Assembly: GCA_965207995.1 (NCBI GenBank)
Contig: OZ242299.1
Coordinates: 1,240,001-1,304,000 of the forward strand
DNA: 64,000 nt
Reading direction: 5' to 3'
Source: DAOUKH01 sp965207995
GTDB taxonomy: Bacteria; Chloroflexota; Dehalococcoidia; SHYB01
In this document: piece by piece, positions 34,157-41,832 of the stretch
Numbering within the stretch: the first letter of the stretch is position 1
Layout: the number at the start of each line of letters is the position of its first letter
The notes under the pieces: model-generated
Seen by the model: the letters and a program-made list of their open reading frames with translations, nothing else
What the model was told of the DNA's origin: nothing
The model's database searches: none
Translations under genes and position numbers: made by a program

Positions 34157-35562
34157 ACGACCTCTGCGACCTCACCATCGCCGACGTCTCCCGCGTCATC
34201 AGGTCGCGGCGGGCGTCGTGCGCCGAGGTGCTCGACTCCTGCCTGCGCCGCATCGAACGCGACGAGCCCGCGCTCAACGCCTTCATCTCGGTCATGGCCG
34301 GCGCGGCCCTCGAAGAGGCCGCCAAGGCCGACCGGCGGCTCGCCCGCGGCAGCATCGACGGCCCCCTGCACGGCATCCCCATCTCGCTCAAGGACCTCTA
34401 CGACGTCGCCGGCTTCAAGACCACCGTCGGCTCCAAGATCTACGCGGAAAACGTCGCCACCAAGGACTCGGCCGTCGCCGAGCGGCTGCGAGCGGCGGGC
34501 GCGGTCATCGCCGGCAAGGCCAACATGACGGAGTTCGCCCTCGGCGGCGTCCAGCCGGAGTACGGCGCGGCAGTGAACCCCTGGAACCACGAGCGGACGG
34601 CCGGCGGGTCGAGCAGCGGCTCCGGCGTCGGCGTCGCCGCCGGCATGGTCTACGCCTCAATCGGGAGCGACACCGGCGGCTCCATTCGGATACCGGCCGC
34701 ATTCTGCGGCGTCGTGGGCTTCAAGCCTACTTATGGGCGGGTGAGTCGCCGTGGGATGATGCCCCTCTCCTGGTCCCTCGACCACGCCGGCCCCCTGGCC
34801 CGCACCGTCGAGGACGCCGCCCTCGTGCTGCAGGCCATCATCGGCCACGACCCCGCCGATCCCACGACCAACGCGTCCCGCCCGCCCGCCTTGACGGAGC
34901 GCCTGGGCCCTCGCCTCCAAGGCGTGCGCATCGGCATCCCTGAGAACTACTTCTTCGACGAGCTCGACCGCGAGGTCGGTCAAGCCGTCGACGCCGCCCG
35001 CCGCACCCTCGACCACCTCGGCGTCAGCTTCAAGAAGGTCGAGATCCCTCACGCCGAGGACGCCGGCGCCGCGACCATGGCGACCATGGTCTCCGAAGGA
35101 GCGGCGGCCCACCGCAAGCACCTCACCAGCCAGCCGGAGGAATTCAGTAAGCCGGTGCGCAAGATGTTCGAAGAGGGCTCGATCACGCCCGCGATCACCT
35201 ACATCAAGGCGCAGCAGATGCGGACGCTCCTCATTCAGGAGTACCTAGAAGCGCTCTCCGAGGTCGACGCCCTGCTCTATCCGACGACGCCGATGGCCGC
35301 TTTCAGCAGGGACGAGAGCCCGTATGCCGCCGACGGCGTCCCGAGCGTGGGGCGCTGCACTACGTCGCTGCCGCTCACGGGACTTCCCGGCGTCTCCGTG
35401 CCCTGCGGCTTCACGAAGTCGGGGCTGCCTGTCGGCATGCAGTTGGTCGCCCGCCACTTCGACGAGGCCACGCTGGTCCGCATCGGCCACGCCTACCAGA
35501 ACGCAACCGACTGGCACACCCGCCGCCCGCCGCCCGCCGGCGACCGCAGCTTCGGCAAGTAG
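34153..35562 (+). CDS. Amidase signature family protein (GatA/AtzE-like)
   Basis: A 469-residue serine amidase. The Ser-cisSer-Lys triad is visible: Lys in PISLKDLYDV, cis-Ser in TAGGSSSGSGVGVAAG, and nucleophile Ser in SDTGGSIRIPAAFCG. It is GatA-like through the core (ANMTEFALGG, VGFKPTYGRVSRRG) but lacks the longer GatA glutaminase features seen at 36107. With its GatC/AtzG-like partner it could be a second amidotransferase or, more likely, a stand-alone amidohydrolase. It is convergent with the Lrp-type regulator, and their stops lie 2 bases apart. Confidence 0.87.
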   Translation: MNDLCDLTIADVSRVIRSRRASCAEVLDSCLRRIERDEPALNAFISVMAGAALEEAAKADRRLARGSIDGPLHGIPISLKDLYDVAGFKTTVGSKIYAENVATKDSAVAERLRAAGAVIAGKANMTEFALGGVQPEYGAAVNPWNHERTAGGSSSGSGVGVAAGMVYASIGSDTGGSIRIPAAFCGVVGFKPTYGRVSRRGMMPLSWSLDHAGPLARTVEDAALVLQAIIGHDPADPTTNASRPPALTERLGPRLQGVRIGIPENYFFDELDREVGQAVDAARRTLDHLGVSFKKVEIPHAEDAGAATMATMVSEGAAAHRKHLTSQPEEFSKPVRKMFEEGSITPAITYIKAQQMRTLLIQEYLEALSEVDALLYPTTPMAAFSRDESPYAADGVPSVGRCTTSLPLTGLPGVSVPCGFTKSGLPVGMQLVARHFDEATLVRIGHAYQNATDWHTRRPPPAGDRSFGK

Positions 35563-35564
35563 CG

Positions 35565-36044
35565 CTACGGCTGCATCGGCTGCCGGCGGTCTTCGTCCTG
35601 CTCGACCAGGATCTCGTAGTCTTCCTTGTAGCGCTTGAGCAGAAAGTGCGTCACCGTGTCCGTGACGCCGTCGATCGTGGCCAGCTTGTCGGAGACGAAG
35701 CGCGCCACCTCGTAGATGTCGGGCGCGATGATCAGGACGGCAAGATCGTACGTGCCGGAGACAAGATAGACGGAGCGCGCCTCCGGGAAGCGGTAGATGC
35801 GCTCGGCGATGGCGTCGAACCCCACCTCGCGCTCGGGGACGATCTGCACCTCAATGAGCGCCCACACGTCGCGGTTCCCCAGCTTCTCCCAGTTCACCAT
35901 GGTCCGGTGGCGGACGATGACGCCGGAGTCCTCCGCCTCCTTCACCAAGCGCTCCACCTCGGCGGCGTCGCGGCCCGTCATCGTCGCGATGGTCTCGTAG
36001 GACGCGCGCGCGTCGGATTCGAGAATCTTGAGGATTTCTTCCAT
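35565..36044 (-). CDS. Lrp/AsnC family transcriptional regulator
   Basis: 159 residues with an N-terminal helix-turn-helix (EILKILESDARASYETIATMTGRDAAEVERLVKEAEDSG in outline) and a C-terminal RAM ligand-binding domain (VWALIEVQIVPEREVGFDAIAERI, VYLVSGTYDLAVLIIAPD). Lrp-type proteins sense amino acids or related small molecules and act as octamers or dimers. I start at the ATG at 36044, just before the HTH. It sits between two gatC/gatA-like pairs, 62 bases from the gatA stop on the same strand. Regulation of either is possible but not shown. Confidence 0.88.
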   Translation of the reverse strand: MEEILKILESDARASYETIATMTGRDAAEVERLVKEAEDSGVIVRHRTMVNWEKLGNRDVWALIEVQIVPEREVGFDAIAERIYRFPEARSVYLVSGTYDLAVLIIAPDIYEVARFVSDKLATIDGVTDTVTHFLLKRYKEDYEILVEQDEDRRQPMQP

Positions 36045-36106
36045 GGCTCCGCTCCGTCTGCCTGTTGGCGGGGCCATTGTACAGGCGCGGGGCCCGCGGC
36101 GCGGCC

Positions 36107-37579
36107 CTAGCTCGCGGGGACGGGATTGACCGGGGCGCGGAGCTTGCTCCAGCCCGACGCCTGCTCGTAGGCGTGGGCGATCTGGAAGAGCGTCGGCTCG
36201 CTAAAGGCGGGCCCGATGATCTGCAGCCCGATGGGCAGACCTTCGAGGAAGCCCGCGGGGACGGAAAGGGCGGCAACGCCGGCGATGTTCACCGGGATCG
36301 TCGCCACGTCGCTGCGGTACATCGCCACCGGGTCGTTCATGCGCTCCCCGAACTTGAACGGCGGCGTCGGCGACGTTGGGGTCACCAGCGCGTCGAGGCG
36401 CTCGAAGGCGGCGTCGAACTCGCGTCGTATCAGCGTCCGCACCCGCGCCGCCTTCAGGTAGTAAGCGTCGTAGTAGCCCGCCGACAGCGCGTAGGCTCCC
36501 AGCATGATGCGACGCTTCACCTCGGGACCGAAGCCCCGCTGCCGCGCCTTCTCCATCGCGTCCCACATGTTCTCCGCGTCGGGGACTTCCGGGCCAAAGC
36601 GGACCCCGTCGTACCGCGCCAGGTTCGTCGACGCCTCCGACGGCGCGACGATGTAGTAGACCGCCAGCGCGTGCGGCGTGCTCGGCAGCGAGACGTCGTA
36701 GTCGATCACCGCGCCGAGCTCTTCGAGTTTCTTGATGGCGCGCTCCAACACCTGGCCAACGGCCTCGTCGATCCCGTCCACGTACTCCCGCGGCACGCCG
36801 AGCCGCAACCCGGCGATTTCCTTGCCGAGCCCCGCCGAGAAGTCGGGGACGGGGCGGTCGACCGAGGTCGAGTCGTGGGGGTCGTGGCCCGCGATCGCCT
36901 GGAGCACGGTCGCGGCGTCCTGCACATCCTTGGTCAACGGCCCGATCTGGTCGAGCGAGCTGCCGAAGGCGACGAGGCCGAACCGGCTCACCAGCCCATA
37001 GGTCGGCTTGACCCCGACGACGCCGCAGAAGGAGGCCGGCTGCCGGATGCTCCCCCCGGTGTCGGAGCCGAGCGAGTAGAGCGCCTCGCCGGCGGCGACC
37101 GCGGCGGCGGGGCCGCCCGAGCTGCCCCCGGGCACCCGGTCGAGGGCCCAGGGGTTGCGGGTGGGGTGGAAGGCAGAGTTCTCCGTCGACGAGCCCATGG
37201 CGAACTCGTCCATGTTCCCCTTGCCGAGCAGCACCGCGCCCGCTTCCTTCAGCCGGAGCGTCACCGTGGCGTCGTAGGGCGGGACGAAGCGCTCCAGCAT
37301 CCGCGACGAGCACGTCGTCGCCACACCCTCGGTCACGATGTTGTCCTTGAGCTGCATCGGCGCGCCGGTCAGGGGCCCGGCCTCGCCCGCGGCGATGCGC
37401 GCGTCGGCGGCTTCGGCGTCGGCGAGCGCGCGGTCGGCGGTGACGGCGACGTACGCCTCGACGCTGGGCTCGACGGCGGCGATGCGGTCGAGGTGCGCCT
37501 GGGTCAACTCGACCGAGGAAACCTCGAGGCGGCGCAGCAAGTCCGCCGCCTCGTGGGCCGTCAAGGAATAAAACTCCAC
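36107..37579 (-). CDS. gatA: Aspartyl/glutamyl-tRNA amidotransferase subunit A
   Basis: 490 residues, GTG start, close to typical GatA. It has Lys in MQLKDNIVTEG, GNMDEFAMGSSTENSAFHPTRNPW, the cis-Ser segment VPGGSSGGPAAAVAAG, nucleophile Ser in SDTGGSIRQPASFCGVVG, KPTYGLVSRFGLVAFGSSLDQIGPL, and a C-terminal PVNIAGVAALSVPAGF. GatA releases ammonia from glutamine, which GatB uses to convert Glu-tRNA(Gln) or Asp-tRNA(Asn). It follows gatC (7-base gap). gatB is not in this window. Confidence 0.95.
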   Translation of the reverse strand: MEFYSLTAHEAADLLRRLEVSSVELTQAHLDRIAAVEPSVEAYVAVTADRALADAEAADARIAAGEAGPLTGAPMQLKDNIVTEGVATTCSSRMLERFVPPYDATVTLRLKEAGAVLLGKGNMDEFAMGSSTENSAFHPTRNPWALDRVPGGSSGGPAAAVAAGEALYSLGSDTGGSIRQPASFCGVVGVKPTYGLVSRFGLVAFGSSLDQIGPLTKDVQDAATVLQAIAGHDPHDSTSVDRPVPDFSAGLGKEIAGLRLGVPREYVDGIDEAVGQVLERAIKKLEELGAVIDYDVSLPSTPHALAVYYIVAPSEASTNLARYDGVRFGPEVPDAENMWDAMEKARQRGFGPEVKRRIMLGAYALSAGYYDAYYLKAARVRTLIRREFDAAFERLDALVTPTSPTPPFKFGERMNDPVAMYRSDVATIPVNIAGVAALSVPAGFLEGLPIGLQIIGPAFSEPTLFQIAHAYEQASGWSKLRAPVNPVPAS

Positions 37580-37586
37580 CGGCGCG

Positions 37587-37877
37587 CTACTCTTCCAGCA
37601 CGGCCTTGACGCGGAAGAAGTCGTCCTCCCGCAGCGGAGCGTTGGAGAGCACGGCCTCCGCCTCCATGCCGGAGGCGGGCTCGTCGTCGTCGAAGATGTT
37701 GCGCATGCCGCCGGGGTGCGCCGTCGGGGGCACGTTCTCCGTGTCCACCGCGCTCAGCGCCTCGAACTGCGCCAGGATGTCGGAAAGCTCGGCGCGCAGC
37801 GTCTCGATCTCGTCCTCCGACATGCCGAGGCGCACGAGGCTGGCGATGTGAGCGACGTCGTCGCGGCTAAGGGGCAC
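37587..37877 (-). CDS. gatC: Aspartyl/glutamyl-tRNA amidotransferase subunit C
   Basis: 96 residues of standard GatC: DDVAHIASLVRLGMSEDEIETL at the start, the NVPPTAHPGGMRNIFDDDEP belt, and LREDDFFRVKAVLEE at the end. GatC joins GatA to GatB. GTG start with GGAGGA upstream. A TATAAT box on the minus strand lies at 37910-37915, about 33 bases upstream. It begins the gatC-gatA transcript. Confidence 0.95.
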   Translation of the reverse strand: MPLSRDDVAHIASLVRLGMSEDEIETLRAELSDILAQFEALSAVDTENVPPTAHPGGMRNIFDDDEPASGMEAEAVLSNAPLREDDFFRVKAVLEE

Positions 37878-37909
37878 CGGAATCCTCCGGAAGAAGTGGC
37901 GCGGGCGCC

Positions 37910-37915
37910 ATTATA
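37910..37915 (-). promoter_or_regulatory. -10 box for gatCA
   Basis: TATAAT on the minus strand, about 33 bases before the gatC GTG. No clear -35 is seen. Confidence 0.45.
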
Positions 37916-37940
37916 CCAGCGGCCGGCCCGCATCCCTTGG

Positions 37941-38068
37941 CTTAAACCTCTCTCCCCCGCTGGAGCAGCACGTTAAAGCCTCTCTCCCTCTGGGAGAGAC
38001 TGAGAGAGGGCCGGTGGGGTGGTCTTCCCTCTTCTCCCCACGGGAGAAGAGGGAGATGAGGGGCCCCC
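37941..38068. repeat. Dispersed CTCTCCC palindrome, copy 2 (compound)
   Basis: This holds CCTCTCTCCCCCGCTGG, then a main unit, TCTCTCCC-TCT-GGGAGAGA (37981-37999), with the tail CTGAGAGAGGG. A second hairpin, TCCCTCTTCTCCC/GGGAGAAGAGGGA (38026-38054), follows. The GAGAGAGGG tail is shared with the copies at 44614 and 59596. It lies between divergent gatC and the ion channel gene. Confidence 0.65.
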
Positions 38069-38115
38069 TGACAACCACCAGCCCTCATTGGAGGTCGCCA
38101 ACCCTGTGCCCCATG

Positions 38116-38143
38116 TTGACGGAGCCCCCAACTCCCCTACACT
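38116..38143 (+). promoter_or_regulatory. Promoter giving a probable leaderless ion-channel mRNA
   Basis: TTGACG (38116-38121), a 16-base spacer and TACACT (38138-38143). Initiation 8-9 bases downstream would fall on or next to the ATG at 38152, and no ribosome site precedes that ATG, so the transcript is probably leaderless. Confidence 0.6.
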
Positions 38144-38151
38144 TACCCGAC

Positions 38152-38982
38152 ATGCGGGAACTCGCCGGACGACTGACCAAGGCCCGCGCCTTCGAGTTCG
38201 CCATCATCGCGCTCATCGTCGCCAACGGCGTCCTGCTTGGGCTCGAGACCTCCCCCCGCATCCTCGACCACGCCGGCGACTGGCTACACTTCGGCGAACG
38301 CTTCATCCTCTGGGTCTTCGTCGCCGAAGCCTCCCTGAAGATCTTCGCCGTCTCCCCGAAGGTCGACCGCTACTTCCGCGACGGCTGGAACCTCTTCGAC
38401 TTCACTATCGTCGTCCTCGCCTTCATTCCCGCCGTCGGACCATTCGCCATCGTCGCCCGCCTCGCGCGGCTGGCGCGGATCCTGCGCCTTGTCTCCGCCC
38501 TCCCCGAGCTGCGGCTCATCGTGACCACGATGGTGCGATCCATCCCCGGCATGCTCAACATCGTGGTGCTCATCAGCATCGTCGCCTACATCTACGCCAT
38601 CATCGGCTACCAGATATTCCACGAGCACGACCCCGAGCACTGGCGCAACCTCGGCATCTCGCTCCTGTCGCTCTTCCGCGTCATCACGCTGGAGGACTGG
38701 ACCGACATCATGTACACCGCGATGGAGCTCCACCCCTGGGCCTGGCTCTACTTCGTCAGCTTCGTCGTCCTGGCCTCATTCGTGGTCATCAACCTCTTCA
38801 TCGCCGTGGTCATCAACAACCTCAACAACGTCAAGGAAGAGCGGCTGCGCGCCATCCAGCAGCCCAAGTCCGCCGACGCGCTCATCAGCGAGCTGCGCGC
38901 CACCCAAGACTCCCTCCGCCGCCTCGAAGACGAGCTGCACCAGCGCCGCCGCCCCGACGGCACCCTCGCCGACCCACCCTAG
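38152..38982 (+). CDS. Voltage-gated cation channel, BacNav-like with acidic filter
   Basis: 276 residues forming one six-helix channel subunit (active as a tetramer). S1-S3 cover about 14-95. S4 carries Arg 103, 106, 109 and 112 at every third position (VARLARLARILRLV), the voltage sensor. S5 is near 134-156. The pore filter TLEDWTD is at 179-185, S6 near 198-222 (SFVVINLFIAVVINNL), and a C-terminal coiled coil follows (SADALISELRATQDSLRRLEDEL). NaChBac and NavAb have TLESWAS/TLESWSM. The extra Asp 182 and Asp 185 match positions that make the engineered CavAb calcium-selective, so Ca2+ permeation is a fair inference. In-frame ATGs upstream (38014, 38113) would translate the repeat or the promoter. 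Confidence 0.88.
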   Translation: MRELAGRLTKARAFEFAIIALIVANGVLLGLETSPRILDHAGDWLHFGERFILWVFVAEASLKIFAVSPKVDRYFRDGWNLFDFTIVVLAFIPAVGPFAIVARLARLARILRLVSALPELRLIVTTMVRSIPGMLNIVVLISIVAYIYAIIGYQIFHEHDPEHWRNLGISLLSLFRVITLEDWTDIMYTAMELHPWAWLYFVSFVVLASFVVINLFIAVVINNLNNVKEERLRAIQQPKSADALISELRATQDSLRRLEDELHQRRRPDGTLADPP

Positions 38983-38994
38983 AAACCCCTTTGT

Positions 38995-39000
38995 TATAGT
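38995..39000 (+). promoter_or_regulatory. -10 box upstream of DUF262 gene
   Basis: TATAGT 52 bases before the DUF262 ATG, immediately after the ion-channel stop. There is no clear -35. Confidence 0.4.
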
Positions 39001-39052
39001 GTGGCGGCGCACGTTCCCCGGGCTTTGGCTGTCCGACAACTAGGAGTTCACC

Positions 39053-40822
39053 ATGGACGCGAACATACAAACCCTGCACGGCCTCTTCGCTCACCCCATC
39101 TCATACCGCATTCCTGTATTTCAGAGGCCCTACGCTTGGACCAAAGATAAGCAGTGGGAACCACTTTGGAGCGATGCTAAACGGATCGCGGAGAAGCTCC
39201 GTAATGCCGTGCCGGGCGAAAAAAAGATCCCGCCGCATTTCATGGGAGCTATCGTCCTGCAATTGCAAAGCGCAAAGACAGGGCAAGTCGTCAAGCGTAT
39301 CGTCGTAGATGGTCAGCAACGATTGACTACTCTCCAAATCTTGATTCGTGCGGCTCAAGAAGCTTTCCAAAACTTAGATGATATTCAAAGAGCTAATGAG
39401 TTGTCTGAGCTCACTTTGAATGATGCCGACAAACAAGGCGGCGATTCCGATAGCGACACTAAGGTCCGGCAGTCTAACCTCAATGACCTACATTCTTTCC
39501 AAGATGTTATCAGAGGATTGAGCGACGCGAGCGGTCCTTTGCGCTCCATCGGCCAGGCTTTTCAGTATTTTCGAAAGGAAATAACCGCTTGGCTCAACGA
39601 AGAGCCTGCCACTAGAAGTGCTAAAGCCGAGGCATTGAGCAAAACTCTCACCACATACCTCCAATTGGCCACCGTTGATCTTGATGAAGGTGAAAAGCCA
39701 CACTTCATCTTCTCCGTCCTCAATGCGAGAGCCGAACCGCTAAGACAGTCTGACCATATCAAGAACACCGTCATGTACGAGGCGGACGTGGTCGATGACG
39801 CGGCCAAAGCCACAGAGCTCTGGGGGCTTTTCGACAAAAGCGAGTGGTGGCGCGGTAGTACAAAGGAGGGAAGATATAGTCGCATCCATCTGGACCGCTT
39901 CTTAAATTACTGGGTGGTCATGCGGGCTCGCGAAGAGGTCAATGCCGATAATGTCTCAGCCGAGTTCAATAAACTATTGGGACGCCCCGATCATCCGTCG
40001 ATAGAGGAAGTTGCCGCGGACATTAGAAGAGCAGGGCAAGTCTATCAGGACTTAGAAGAGTCCAGGACTCCAGGAATCGAAACTTTTCTGCGGCGCGTAA
40101 AAGTTATGGAAATAGGCGTCGCAATGCCGCTTCTGATGTGGCTCTATACTACAGATATTCCTGACGACATACGTAGGCGGAGCACTCGGGCGCTTGAAAG
40201 TTACTTGGTGCGACGCATGCTCTGCGGCGTTTCAACCCAAGGGCTTAACAAGCTTTTTGTGGAACTCCTGGTTAGAACAGAAACCAATAATCCTTCAGCA
40301 GCAGATCAAGTTATCATAGACTTCTTGAGTGATCAAACTGTCGATAACCGCATATGGCCTAACGACACTATGCTGCTTGCGCAACTTTTTGCCACGCCAT
40401 TACGTGGTACTGTCGGAAGGCAAACGATGGTGTTGGAAGCTATCGAGTCCCACCTTAGAAGCGACAAGACTGAAGCGATCAGCCAAGGGACATTGACCAG
40501 GGAACACATTATGCCGGAATCATGGCAGAGGCACTGGCCATTGCCGGATGGTATGAGCGGGGAAGAAGCGATACAGGCTCGAGACCAAGCTGTAAGGCAA
40601 ATTGGTAACCTAACGCTTGTGACCGGAAAGCTAAATGCGTCGCTCTCTAATGCCCCCTGGCATCAGAAAAAGGAAACCCTAGCAAAGCACACTACCTTGC
40701 GCCTCAATTGGGAATTACTAGAGGGTAAACCAGGCATATGGAACGAGGAGACGATCGCGGAGCGAAGTTTGCATCTAGCCCAGGTTGCTAAAGAAATCTG
40801 GCCGTTCGCAAACAACATCTGA
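39053..40822 (+). CDS. DUF262/DUF1524 GmrSD-like restriction protein
   Basis: A 589-residue single-chain protein. The N-terminal DUF262 domain shows YRIPVFQRPYAW (18-29) and the nucleotide-binding or hydrolysing motif VVDGQQRLTTLQ (84-95). The C-terminal DUF1524 HNH-like nuclease shows TREHIMPESW (His 485, Pro 488) and QIGNLTLVTGKLNASLSNAPWHQKK (515-539). This architecture belongs to the GmrS-GmrD type IV restriction family and its BrxU/SspE-like relatives, which cleave modified phage DNA with NTP control. The gene is clearly AT-richer, with codons such as TTA and AGA unlike its neighbours, suggesting recent transfer. It stands alone, without a methylase, and is convergent with the LLM oxidoreductase. 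Confidence 0.9.
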   Translation: MDANIQTLHGLFAHPISYRIPVFQRPYAWTKDKQWEPLWSDAKRIAEKLRNAVPGEKKIPPHFMGAIVLQLQSAKTGQVVKRIVVDGQQRLTTLQILIRAAQEAFQNLDDIQRANELSELTLNDADKQGGDSDSDTKVRQSNLNDLHSFQDVIRGLSDASGPLRSIGQAFQYFRKEITAWLNEEPATRSAKAEALSKTLTTYLQLATVDLDEGEKPHFIFSVLNARAEPLRQSDHIKNTVMYEADVVDDAAKATELWGLFDKSEWWRGSTKEGRYSRIHLDRFLNYWVVMRAREEVNADNVSAEFNKLLGRPDHPSIEEVAADIRRAGQVYQDLEESRTPGIETFLRRVKVMEIGVAMPLLMWLYTTDIPDDIRRRSTRALESYLVRRMLCGVSTQGLNKLFVELLVRTETNNPSAADQVIIDFLSDQTVDNRIWPNDTMLLAQLFATPLRGTVGRQTMVLEAIESHLRSDKTEAISQGTLTREHIMPESWQRHWPLPDGMSGEEAIQARDQAVRQIGNLTLVTGKLNASLSNAPWHQKKETLAKHTTLRLNWELLEGKPGIWNEETIAERSLHLAQVAKEIWPFANNI

Positions 40823-40847
40823 TCCGCTCCTGTCACATCTCCACCCC

Positions 40848-41774
40848 CTACCGCCGGGAGGGCGCGATAACCTCCTCGGCGAACCAGTGGAGCTTGTCGA
40901 TGAAGTGGTCGACGGTGTTGGTGTGGCCGAGGGAGATGCTGGTGGCGGTGGCGCCGGCGTCGCGGTTGGCGTTGACGGTTTCGAGCCACTCGTCCGCCGA
41001 GTCGGGGATGCGGGTCTCGCCGAGCTCCCGCTGGGTGCCCTCCTCCCGCTGGATGAAGACCGCGGGCATGACGACGTCGAAAGGGCGGGGCCGCTCGGCG
41101 AACTCGGGGCGGCTCTTCAGGTAGTCCAGTGCCTCGGGGAGCTGGGCCGGCGTGATCTGCCAGGGCACCCAGCCGTCGCCGTACTTCGCGGCGCGGCGCA
41201 TCGCCGGCTTGCTGTTCCCGCCGATCCAGATGGGCGGGTGGGGCTTCGCCACCGGCCGCGGCTCGAAGACGATGTCGTCGAACGCGACGTACTTGCCGTG
41301 GAACTCGGGGCGCTCCTCCGTCCACAGAATCTTGATCGCCTCCAGGTACTCGTCGCTGATCGGGCCGCGCTCCGCTCGCGGCACTTTGAGCACCTCGAAC
41401 TCCTTCTCCAGGTGGCCGATGCCAATGCCCAGGATCGAGCGTCCGCCGGAGAGGAAGTCGAGCGTCGCCATCTGCTTGGCGAGGATGACCGGGTCGCGGT
41501 AGGGCAAAACCAGGACGCTGTTGTAGACCTGGATCCGCTTCGTGGCGCCGGCGAGGAAGGTAATCGTGGTTACGCCCTCGCACCAGCGGCCGCCCATCAG
41601 CTTGGCCATCTCGACGCTCATGAAGATGTGGTCGGAGACGCCGAGGTAGTCGAAGCCGACCTCCTCCGCCGTCCGCGCGATCCGCACCACGTCCGCCGGC
41701 GTCGCCGACTCCTCCCACGGCTGCACCGTCGGCGGGTACAGCTTGATGACGGGGAATCCCAGGCCGAATTTCAT
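40848..41774 (-). CDS. LLM-class flavin-dependent oxidoreductase
   Basis: A 308-residue luciferase-like barrel (FGLGFPVIKLYPPTV, GFDYLGVSDHIFMS, LPYRDPVILAKQMATLDFLSGGRSILGIGIGHLEKEFEVL in outline, KPHPPIWIGGNSKPAMRRAAKYGDGW). It probably binds F420 or FMN and oxidises a small organic molecule. An AAGGAGAA site precedes the ATG at 41774. It lies downstream of an amidohydrolase on the same strand, with a 58-base gap containing a CTCCC palindrome. Recurrence of LLM oxidoreductase beside amidohydrolase suggests a shared pathway. Confidence 0.9.
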   Translation of the reverse strand: MKFGLGFPVIKLYPPTVQPWEESATPADVVRIARTAEEVGFDYLGVSDHIFMSVEMAKLMGGRWCEGVTTITFLAGATKRIQVYNSVLVLPYRDPVILAKQMATLDFLSGGRSILGIGIGHLEKEFEVLKVPRAERGPISDEYLEAIKILWTEERPEFHGKYVAFDDIVFEPRPVAKPHPPIWIGGNSKPAMRRAAKYGDGWVPWQITPAQLPEALDYLKSRPEFAERPRPFDVVMPAVFIQREEGTQRELGETRIPDSADEWLETVNANRDAGATATSISLGHTNTVDHFIDKLHWFAEEVIAPSRR

Positions 41775-41798
41775 GGTGTTCTCCTTGGGGCGTGTGCC

Positions 41799-41832
41799 CG
41801 CCCTCAGTCCCTCCCAGGGGGAGGGAGGTTTC
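41799..41832. repeat. Dispersed CTCCC palindrome, short copy
   Basis: CCCTCAGTCCCTCCC-AGG-GGGAGGGA forms a hairpin (stem about 41810-41829) between the amidohydrolase stop and the LLM start. It resembles copy 1 and lacks the GAGAGAGGG tail. Confidence 0.5.
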
